31,651 bases of DNA from a virus, in IMG/VR virus record IMGVR_UViG_3300032236_000467, positions 1-31,651 of that record; one strand, 5' to 3'. The position numbers were made by a program, and so were the translations under genes. How positions within the stretch are numbered: position 1 is the first letter of the stretch; every line of letters begins with the position of its first letter. Under the pieces are notes generated by a model. It saw only the letters and a program-made list of their open reading frames with translations, was not told where the DNA came from and searched no databases. Positions 12,800-19,063 of the stretch are shown one piece after another.

Positions 12800-13014
12800 C
12801 GCGGCGGCGCGTTCGCTGCTAGTACGTCGAGCAATTCGGACACGGTTCGGGCGTGGTATAAATCCCCGCCCGCCATCACGCCGCGCCACAAGTGACGGTC
12901 ACGGCGGGACCGTTCGATCCAAGCGAACGCCGCGCCGTTGCGTAGGATCACCATTGCGTCTTTACCATCGGGACGCACGTCAAGGCCAAGCGCGGCGGCG
13001 TCATGCGGCGTCAT
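12796..13014 (-). CDS. Hypothetical small protein, third gene of the GC-rich cassette
   Basis: 72 residues from ATG 13014, preceded by GGGGTGG; an upstream ATG at 13029 is the alternative. It overlaps the VWA-like gene by 14 bases, suggesting coupled translation. The sequence has a beta-sheet look (DAMVILRNGAAFAWIERS, DRHLWRGVMAGG) and no metal motif. No family recognised. Being in the same operon, it may be the small partner of the ATPase system. Confidence 0.7.
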   Translation of the reverse strand: MTPHDAAALGLDVRPDGKDAMVILRNGAAFAWIERSRRDRHLWRGVMAGGDLYHARTVSELLDVLAANAPPR

Positions 13015-13882
13015 GATCCACCCCGCCATATTGTTTCAACATCCGTTCGAACCATTGTTCCGGTTCGCTCACGAGTTCATCGGCCATATGCGGCGCGGCG
13101 ATTGTCAGCATGTCGCCTGATCCGATCACACGGGAAAGCACGTGCCGCATGTTCTCACGGGACCAGTTCGCGTTGTTATAAGGCCACCAGAGGTTTTCGC
13201 CGCCCGTGCCGCCCATGTCACCTAGCATGGCATAGAACAGGCCACGGGACACGGCGGGACATGTCATCACGTGAGCCGCCCGCGCAAGATCAAGCGGCGC
13301 CGTATCGAGACGCGCCCAAATATGCCACGCGCCACCTTCGCTTGAACGTTCGCCGATTGTGGCGCTTGCGCCTATCCAGAGTTCGACAGGGCGCGTTGCG
13401 GACAACGCACGAACGAGCGCAAGGATTAACGCGCCGCGCTTTTGTAAAAGCTTCGCGTCGATACCTTGCGACGATACTAAGTCGACGGCGACTGCAAGCG
13501 GCGCGGTTTCCGTTGCTACCCGTTCACGCCGCCGCATGGTCAAAGGGGTTCCGGCGATGAACGCCGGAACGTTCGGGACGCCGCCCGTGACATCGTCACG
13601 AACGCGCCACGCGCCACGCATGGGCGCAAGAGCTTCGAACCGTGTCAGATAGGCATCGGACGCCGCAACGCCGCGCAAGTCGCCGTTGCGTGTCATGTCA
13701 AGCGCGGCATCATAGGACACGCCGCCGGACCATTTATTGCCCGCCGTTGTCGACTTGCGTGTTCCGTTTGTTTCCGGCACGGCGGCGGCGGCATCGGCGA
13801 ACGATACCAAGTCGCCTATCATAAAATAGTCTTTACCCTTTTTCGGGCATCCGTCGATTGTCGGAAGGGTTATTTTTTGCAT
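13001..13882 (-). CDS. VWA-like partner of the AAA+ ATPase (DUF7192-like)
   Basis: 293 residues from ATG 13882, with AAGGA upstream. The N-terminal part (FADAAAAVPETNG, then WSGGVSYDAALDM) resembles a phage family I believe is called DUF7192. The centre PLAVAVDLVSSQG (128-140) followed by helix and strand VELWIGAS recalls the first strand and MIDAS loop of a von Willebrand A domain, but DxSxS is not intact. Partner pairs of a MoxR/CobS-type ATPase with a VWA protein are known. Here the pairing is inferred from order, 31-base spacing and this fold-like segment. Confidence 0.7.
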   Translation of the reverse strand: MQKITLPTIDGCPKKGKDYFMIGDLVSFADAAAAVPETNGTRKSTTAGNKWSGGVSYDAALDMTRNGDLRGVAASDAYLTRFEALAPMRGAWRVRDDVTGGVPNVPAFIAGTPLTMRRRERVATETAPLAVAVDLVSSQGIDAKLLQKRGALILALVRALSATRPVELWIGASATIGERSSEGGAWHIWARLDTAPLDLARAAHVMTCPAVSRGLFYAMLGDMGGTGGENLWWPYNNANWSRENMRHVLSRVIGSGDMLTIAAPHMADELVSEPEQWFERMLKQYGGVDHDAA

Positions 13883-13913
13883 GGCCTGATCCTTTCTTGA
13901 TCCGTTGTTCCGT

Positions 13914-15266
13914 TTAAACGTTGCGACCTTCGACAAGCTTTTTTTGTTCCGCCGATAGGTTCGCAAGGTAGGTCAGCGCCGCCGCTTCGTCGTGCGTCAT
14001 GCCGCCCGCGATAAGCGCCGCGCCCGCCATGGTCGCACGTGGATCGATCAGCACCTTGAGGCCCGCCGCCCGCGCCCGCTCACGTGCCGCCTGTACGCGC
14101 CGCGCAAAGTCGGCGTTGCCTGAGATTGCGACTTCCAAGGCGGCGTCATAGTCCCATGCAAGGCGAACCGGAAACCGTGACAAGAAAGCGGCGTCGATTT
14201 TTGAGCGCCCTACGTAGTCCGCCGTAGCGCCTAACCCCCACGTGTTCGCCGTTGCCACGATGTGACAGTCCGCATGGCGCTCGACTTGCGTGTCTGGAAA
14301 GCTTGCCCGCCCGTTCGCAAGCGCGGCATTTAATGCGAGCAAAGCGGCATTGTCTGATCCGTCGACTTCGTCGAATAGGTACACGCCGCCGAATTCGAAC
14401 GCATCACGAAACGGCGTTCTATGGTATGATCCGGCGGCATCGATGAACCCTAGCAATTCGTGAGGCATCGACAACGCGCCGTTGTAATGAAACGACAAGT
14501 CAGCGGCGGCGGCGAACGATTTTGCGGCGTGCGTCTTACCTGATCCGGCGGGGCCTGCAATCCAAACGTTCGGCGCGAACCCGTCGACTTGACGCGCCGC
14601 AAGAGCGCGGCAAAGCGTTGCGAACATCGGGTGAGCGTGTCCCGTGGTTTCACCTACCGTTGCGCCGTTGCGAGCAATCTCGATTTTTACCGTCGAAACG
14701 TTCTCTAAACGGCGTTCGACTTCACGCATGACTTGCGCCGTGACTTGTCCCGCAATATGCGGAGCGACAAGCGCCGCAAGCGCCGCGCCCGCCGGATCGG
14801 CGGCGGCGTTCGCCGTGACAGTGACGGGCGGGACCGTGTCGACTTGCGCCGTTGTCGACGTTGTCCCGTCGAATTCAGCTTCGATGATGACACGTTCAAT
14901 CGCTGCATATTGTGCATCCGTTGCCATGCCGCCGCCGTGCGTGTTAATGCTTCGAAAAATACTGTCAACCCGCGAAGCCTTGTCGACATGTAATCGACTT
15001 TCGACGGCTTTGAAACGGTCCCGCAAAGCATTAACGGCGGCGGCGTCTTTTGTGCGTTCTTTTTTCATGGTTTCACCTTCGTTTGATGAATTCACAATCG
15101 TTTCGGCGTCAATCTTAAGCGCATGACACGCCGCCAAATAATCCTCTTTTTGATAGTCCGCGATCCCCTTACCCGTTGCCCGCTTATAGTCCGCCCATCC
15201 GGCGTGTGACGTGATAGCAGAGCGGAGGCGGGACCGTGCAGCGGCATCGATTTTTAGGTTAGACAT
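13914..15266 (-). CDS. CobS/MoxR-like AAA+ ATPase
   Basis: 450 residues. Walker A GPAGSGKT (238-245), Walker B YLFDEVD (296-302), sensor 1 ATAN (338-341), an arginine-finger region FLSRF (361-365) and a sensor-2-like DPRA (409-412). The N-terminus (HAGWADYKRATGKGIADYQKEDYLAACHAL) resembles the CobS N-terminal region. A linker (60-200) carries a long helix. The enzyme should remodel a partner using ATP, most likely the next gene's product. Real cobalt chelation is unlikely, since no cobalamin genes are visible. AGAAAGGG precedes the ATG. Confidence 0.87.
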   Translation of the reverse strand: MSNLKIDAAARSRLRSAITSHAGWADYKRATGKGIADYQKEDYLAACHALKIDAETIVNSSNEGETMKKERTKDAAAVNALRDRFKAVESRLHVDKASRVDSIFRSINTHGGGMATDAQYAAIERVIIEAEFDGTTSTTAQVDTVPPVTVTANAAADPAGAALAALVAPHIAGQVTAQVMREVERRLENVSTVKIEIARNGATVGETTGHAHPMFATLCRALAARQVDGFAPNVWIAGPAGSGKTHAAKSFAAAADLSFHYNGALSMPHELLGFIDAAGSYHRTPFRDAFEFGGVYLFDEVDGSDNAALLALNAALANGRASFPDTQVERHADCHIVATANTWGLGATADYVGRSKIDAAFLSRFPVRLAWDYDAALEVAISGNADFARRVQAARERARAAGLKVLIDPRATMAGAALIAGGMTHDEAAALTYLANLSAEQKKLVEGRNV

Positions 15267-15330
15267 TTGAAACCCTTTCTATGGTTTACGTTGCGTCATG
15301 TTGTGCCGCCCGTTCTTCGGCGGCGAAAAA

Positions 15331-15360
15331 TCAATAGAACGATTTGCCCGCCCGTGTCAA
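15331..15360 (-). promoter_or_regulatory. Leftward promoter of the GC-rich cassette
   Basis: Minus strand TTGACA (15355-15360), an 18-base spacer and TATTGA (15331-15336), about 65 bases before the ATPase ATG. It gives the cassette its own transcription unit, closed by the terminator at 12747-12775. Confidence 0.6.
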
Positions 15361-15791
15361 CTATAATTGCCACGCCGCTTTCCGTTCGCCTATTTTTAAA
15401 GAACGCCGCCCGCCGTGACATATACAGGGCCGGAAACAAGCCAAGGCCCGCCCGCCGTGATCCCCTATAAATCTCCCATGCCACGCCGCCCGCCGCCCGT
15501 GACACGATGCCGCATGTCATAGGACCGTGCCACGCCACCCGTGACACGCTGAACCCGTTTCGAGTTCATCGGCCCGTGACAGTGACACCAGCGTGTCACC
15601 TTACCTAACGGATGCCCATGCGTCATGTCATTAGGTATGACATCCTAGGTCCTAGGTATAAGGTCCTAGGTCCGCCGTGCCACAGGTCGGGTCCCTTTGG
15701 CCGTTTTCGGGGTGCCTATGACATCGTGACACGGACCTCGGTCCCCCCTTTTTCGGGGGCTCTCCGCAGGATTCCACTTTAGACCCTGTTT
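15361..15791. promoter_or_regulatory. Divergent intergenic region rich in repeats
   Basis: No supported gene. It contains many GTGACA/TGTCAC words (for example near 15415, 15498, 15541, 15572-15600 and 15727) and two related GC-rich blocks ending CCCGTGACACG (about 15480-15550). It also has an ACCTAA...TTAGGT dyad (15603-15636), the hairpin at 15627-15641 and the heptamer array at 15643-15673. A CCCCC/GGGGG hairpin with a T loop follows near 15743-15760. It sits where leftward and rightward transcription diverge, so an origin or major control region is plausible. Confidence 0.5.
15627..15673. repeat. Hairpin plus TCCTAGG heptamer array
   Basis: GTCAT-TAGGT-ATGAC (15627-15641) is followed by four abutting 7-base units: TCCTAGG, TCCTAGG, TATAAGG, TCCTAGG (15643-15670), then TCC. 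Three CCTAGG palindromes fall at 15644, 15651 and 15665. Confidence 0.85.
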
Positions 15792-15820
15792 TTTACAAAT
15801 TATGAGCATTTTCAAATAAT
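15792..15820 (+). promoter_or_regulatory. Rightward promoter of the late region
   Basis: TTTACA (15792-15797), a 17-base spacer and AATAAT (15815-15820), each one mismatch from consensus. It is followed by a CCTGTG-T-CACAGG palindrome (15843-15855) that could bind a regulator, a CCCCC/GGGGG hairpin, and AAGGAG before the ATG at 15918. Confidence 0.65.
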
Positions 15821-15917
15821 CGAGGCCGACCCCTTTTTCATACCTGTGTCACAGGGTCCCCCTAGCTTGCCGGGGGTAATTTTGGTATTTTAAAATCCCG
15901 CAACAAAGGAGTTGGCT

Positions 15918-16400
15918 ATGAAGATATCGTTTAACTACGCGATTGAGTTTGGTTCGGAAGTTCCTCCAGAGATCCAAGCCGACGCCATGGAAGAAGCTTG
16001 GGCTGCGATGGAAGCCGAAGGCGAGCTTAACCGCGAGCGGATTGACCTCTATGATTACATCCTTGAAGAGCCGCTTGTCACGGTCGAGGGTTTTGACTAC
16101 GCCATCATGGCAATTTCAGAACACCCACGCACCGTTGTCGTGTACGATTACTGGAAGTGCATTGAAGTCTACATGGTAGGCTCGGGGATGGACGAAGAAG
16201 AAGCTGTCGAGACCCTTGACGCTTTGATCGCCCAGTACACGGACGAGAACGAGCCAATCTTCATCCAGCCTTTCGATTCTTTCGACGACGCTGACGACGA
16301 AGAGATTGATCTTGAAGACGCTGAACTCGAACTCGACGACGACATTGACTTCTATTCGGAAGAAGATGACGAAGAAGAAGAGATCGACGAAGCTGCTTAA
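15918..16400 (+). CDS. Very acidic small protein
   Basis: 160 residues from ATG 15918 (AAGGAG 6 bases upstream). The N-terminal 100 residues have ordinary mixed composition (FNYAIEFG, IDLYDYILEEP, VYDYWKCIEVY). The last 40 or so are mostly Asp/Glu (DDADDEEIDLEDAELELDDD and onward). First gene of the late transcript. Possible roles are a DNA mimic blocking a host nuclease or regulator, or a histone-like protein binder. No family recognised. It converges on the HNH gene with a 4-base overlap. Confidence 0.8.
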   Translation: MKISFNYAIEFGSEVPPEIQADAMEEAWAAMEAEGELNRERIDLYDYILEEPLVTVEGFDYAIMAISEHPRTVVVYDYWKCIEVYMVGSGMDEEEAVETLDALIAQYTDENEPIFIQPFDSFDDADDEEIDLEDAELELDDDIDFYSEEDDEEEEIDEAA

Positions 16401-16888
16401 AAACGTTTTGGGGGCGTGGCACCTGTGACATGCCCCCAATTCCTCCCGGATTTAATCCGGCTTATGGTGTCAGGCAAAACCCCATACTGCTTAGAAATTT
16501 CCTTGTAAAGCCGCTCATCCTTGTAAATAGCCAGAACCTGTTCTTCGGTAAGTTTTGAATTTGGATTACGGGTCCCCTTAGCCGTCCGCCCCCGAATATT
16601 TCTATCTCGCATATTATCTTGGTGGGTCCCTGTCTCCAGATGATATGGGTTCACGCAGATAGGATTATCACATTTATGCCGAACCATAAGATCTGGCTCT
16701 AACTTTCCATTAAAGAGTAGATAACTAAACCGATGAGCATACCACGTCTCGTTAATCATACTTAGCTGGCCGTAACCCTTACTGGTCTTCTTCCCTGTAA
16801 AATTCCAGCAACTGTACTCGTCGGCTACCTTAACCTTGGAAAAGAACCGAGCTACGTCGTATAAGTCAAACGGATGTGGTATATCCAT
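16397..16888 (-). CDS. HNH homing endonuclease with HTH tail
   Basis: 163 residues. HNH core: WYAHRFSYLLFNG, VRHKCDNPICVNPYHLETGTHQDNMRDR (49-96), matching the HNH_3 type with two structural Cys (C73, C78). Then comes a NUMOD/HTH-like tail SKLTEEQVLAIYKDE...GVLPDTISRIKSGRNW (111-151). It is leftward inside a rightward late region and fits tightly between two genes, as free-standing homing genes do. Its 3' codons contain the hairpin at 16408-16439. Confidence 0.9.
   Translation of the reverse strand: MDIPHPFDLYDVARFFSKVKVADEYSCWNFTGKKTSKGYGQLSMINETWYAHRFSYLLFNGKLEPDLMVRHKCDNPICVNPYHLETGTHQDNMRDRNIRGRTAKGTRNPNSKLTEEQVLAIYKDERLYKEISKQYGVLPDTISRIKSGRNWGHVTGATPPKRF
16408..16439. terminator. Hairpin at convergent gene ends
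   Basis: TTGGGGGC (16408-16415) and GCCCCCAA (16432-16439) form an 8-bp stem with a 16-base loop, just after the acidic gene stop and inside the end of the HNH gene. The T tracts are weak on both sides (AATTCC rightward, AACGTTTTT leftward), so it may be a partial bidirectional terminator. Confidence 0.45.
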
Positions 16889-16979
16889 ACTTGGACCTCT
16901 GACCTTGTGGTTTACCGCAAGGGTTATTTCGTTGTATATTGTGTCACGACAAAGACAGTTATTATCGAACGGGGCGATA

Positions 16980-17327
16980 ATGAAAGCTACATGTTCTAAG
17001 TGTGGGGGAGAAAATGACCGCCTACCACAAAGATACTGTAGGTCCTGTCACGCAGGGTACATGCGAGCTAATAGAATTCCTTATAAAAACTTCTCATCTT
17101 TTCAAAAAGAGAAGGATATTGCCCGGTCAACAGCTAATGTTTACCAGAGACGGGGGCTTTTGACAAAGCAAACCTGCATGGTCTGTGATGACCCAAACAC
17201 TGAAAAGCATCACGAAGACTATAAAAAACCATTAGATGTGATATGGTTATGCCGGAAATGTCACTTAAGCCACCACTTGACACACATGAAACATCCCCCT
17301 GAAACTCTGGGACTGGACTTGCAATGA
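16980..17327 (+). CDS. Zinc-finger HNH-like phage protein
   Basis: 115 residues from ATG 16980; a longer frame exists but would cover the opposing HNH gene. N-terminal knuckle CSKCGG...YCRSC (C5, C8, C20, C23), then a second cluster CMVCDD, EKHHEDYKKPLDVIWLCRKCH (C66, C69, H77, H78, C91, C94, H95). This HHEDY.KPL.V.WLC..CH layout is typical of phage proteins annotated as HNH endonuclease. Whether it cuts DNA is not certain. It lies in a cluster with two other HNH genes before terL. It overlaps the next gene by 4 bases. Confidence 0.82.
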   Translation: MKATCSKCGGENDRLPQRYCRSCHAGYMRANRIPYKNFSSFQKEKDIARSTANVYQRRGLLTKQTCMVCDDPNTEKHHEDYKKPLDVIWLCRKCHLSHHLTHMKHPPETLGLDLQ

Positions 17328-17596
17328 CAAAAGAGAAGCGCGACCCAAGCTCCCATCGTACTCCATCGCAGATCAAGAAGATGGATCGCGGCTACAATGC
17401 AACCCCTGATAACATAAAAAAGCGTGGAATGCGAAACGAAGCTCGCAGGAAACTTGCAAAAGCAGGTCTTGTGAGCAAGGGCGATGGCAAAGATGTGGAT
17501 CATATCAAGCCTGTTCGCTCGGGTGGCAGCAATGCGAGATCCAATCTCCGTGTCATGTCACAAGCTAAGAATCGCGCTTGGAACAAGAAGAGCTAA
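17324..17596 (+). CDS. HNH endonuclease adjacent to terminase
   Basis: 90 residues, highly basic. The core VDHIKPVRSGGSNARSNLRV (58-77), then AKNRAWNKK, is a compact HNH (DH at 59-60, N74, N83-like). Small HNH nucleases directly before terL are known from many phages, where they act with the terminase in DNA cutting or maturation. Position here supports that role. terL starts 3 bases after its stop. Confidence 0.88.
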   Translation: MTKEKRDPSSHRTPSQIKKMDRGYNATPDNIKKRGMRNEARRKLAKAGLVSKGDGKDVDHIKPVRSGGSNARSNLRVMSQAKNRAWNKKS

Positions 17597-17599
17597 CCT

Positions 17600-19063
17600 T
17601 TGACAGCTAAAACACTTGCCCCGGATGAAGCCCTCAAGCGGTACGCCCAACTCTTGGAACGTGCGGCAGGGTTAGAGAAGCGGGATAAAGCCAAAGCCAA
17701 CTTCTTAGACTTTGTAAAGATGATGTGGCCCGCCTTCATTGCTGGCAGGCACCACCGTATTGTCGCAGAAAAGCTAGAAAGAGTCGCACGTGGAGAACTA
17801 AAGCGCCTGATCATCAACATGCCGCCACGGCATACGAAGTCAGAGTTTGCAAGTTATCTTTTCCCTGCTTGGATGATTGGTCGGCGTCCTGACTTGAAGA
17901 TCATGCAGGCAACCCACACGGCGGATCTGTCTGTCCGGTTTGGTCGGAAAGTCAAGAACCTGATGGAGACGAAAGACTATCAAGGCGTCTTCGACGTTAA
18001 ACTAAGGTCTGATAGTAAAGCGGCGTATCGCTGGGAGACGGACGATGGTGGTGAATACTACGCTGCTGGTGTGGGCGGTAACATTGCAGGTCGTGGCGCA
18101 GATCTGTTCATTGTCGATGACCCGCATTCGGAGCAGGATGCTCTTTCACCTACTGCTCTGGAGAATGCGTGGGAGTGGTATCAAGGCGGTCCTCGTCAAC
18201 GTTTACAACCGGGTGGTTCGATTATTCTGGTCATGACACGGTGGGGTGAGAACGATCTCACCGCCCGTTTGCTCCGTCAGTCTGCTCGTGACCCAAAGGC
18301 CGACCAGTGGGAAGTCGTTGAATTCCCTGCGATCTTCGATAGCGGCGAACCGCTCTGGCCGGAATACTGGAAGCTGGATGAGCTTGAAAAGATCAAAGCT
18401 TCGATCAGCATTGGTAAGTGGAACGCCCAGTATCTTCAGAAACCAACCTCTGACACGGCTGCTGTTATCAAGCGCGAGTGGTGGATGAAGTGGAACAAGG
18501 ACGATGTTCCGAGGTTGCATTACGTTATGCAGAGCTACGATACCGCGTACCTGAAAACTCGGACCTCGGACTTTACGTCCATCCAAACGTGGGGCGTATT
18601 CTATCCCACAGAGGACAGTCCGCCTAACGTGATCTTGTTAGACGCGAAGAAGGGGCGGTGGGAATTCCCTGACCTGAAGCGGATAGCTTTGGATGAATAC
18701 AAGTACTGGGACCCGGAAACGGTCTTGATCGAAGCCAAGGCAGCGGGTATGCCACTGACACAGGAACTTCGTGCCACGGGAATCCCTGTAGTCAATTTTA
18801 CACCGAGCCGTGGCAATGATAAACACGTGCGAATGAATTCCGTTGCCCCATTGTTTGAAGCAGGACTTGTGTGGTATCCTGAATCGGCGTGGGCTGAAGA
18901 AGTCATTGAAGAAATGGCTGCATTTCCATTTGGGGAACATGACGACCATTGTGACGCGGCGACACAGGCTTTGATGCGGTTCCGGCAGGGCGGATTCCTG
19001 TCACACCCCGAAGACTTTGTAGTTGAGCGTGAAGAGAAGGTCGGAAGAAGGGTTTATTACTAA
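17600..19063 (+). CDS. terL: Terminase large subunit
   Basis: 487 residues with a TTG start at 17600 (GAAGAG upstream). ATPase: a Walker A variant MPPRHTKS (74-81), Walker B LFIVDDP (169-175) and coupling motif MTRWGENDL (212-220). RNase H-like nuclease: acidic residues D314 (QSYDTAYL), E378 (VLIEAKAAG) and D448-D452 (HDDHCDAATQA). It powers DNA translocation through the portal and cuts the concatemer. All motifs are intact. Its TAA overlaps the portal ATG. Confidence 0.97.
   Translation: MTAKTLAPDEALKRYAQLLERAAGLEKRDKAKANFLDFVKMMWPAFIAGRHHRIVAEKLERVARGELKRLIINMPPRHTKSEFASYLFPAWMIGRRPDLKIMQATHTADLSVRFGRKVKNLMETKDYQGVFDVKLRSDSKAAYRWETDDGGEYYAAGVGGNIAGRGADLFIVDDPHSEQDALSPTALENAWEWYQGGPRQRLQPGGSIILVMTRWGENDLTARLLRQSARDPKADQWEVVEFPAIFDSGEPLWPEYWKLDELEKIKASISIGKWNAQYLQKPTSDTAAVIKREWWMKWNKDDVPRLHYVMQSYDTAYLKTRTSDFTSIQTWGVFYPTEDSPPNVILLDAKKGRWEFPDLKRIALDEYKYWDPETVLIEAKAAGMPLTQELRATGIPVVNFTPSRGNDKHVRMNSVAPLFEAGLVWYPESAWAEEVIEEMAAFPFGEHDDHCDAATQALMRFRQGGFLSHPEDFVVEREEKVGRRVYY

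Noticed and set aside
13003-13560. Long plus-strand frame opposite the VWA-like gene
   Set aside because: High GC leaves long shadow frames; product is Arg/His-rich without domain, and the minus-strand genes have Shine-Dalgarno sites, motifs and a terminator.
14644-15126. Plus-strand frame of 160 codons opposite the ATPase gene
   Set aside because: Shadow of the ATPase linker; Ser/Ala/Thr-rich product with no recognisable motif.
13914-15266. Assignment of the AAA+ gene to cobalamin biosynthesis (cobS)
   Set aside because: Similarity is to the ATPase type only; no chelatase large subunit or cobalamin gene is visible.
15296-15547. Minus-strand open frame of 83 codons upstream of the AAA+ gene
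   Set aside because: GTG start without Shine-Dalgarno site, low-complexity Arg/Gly-rich product, and it covers the likely cassette promoter at 15331-15360.
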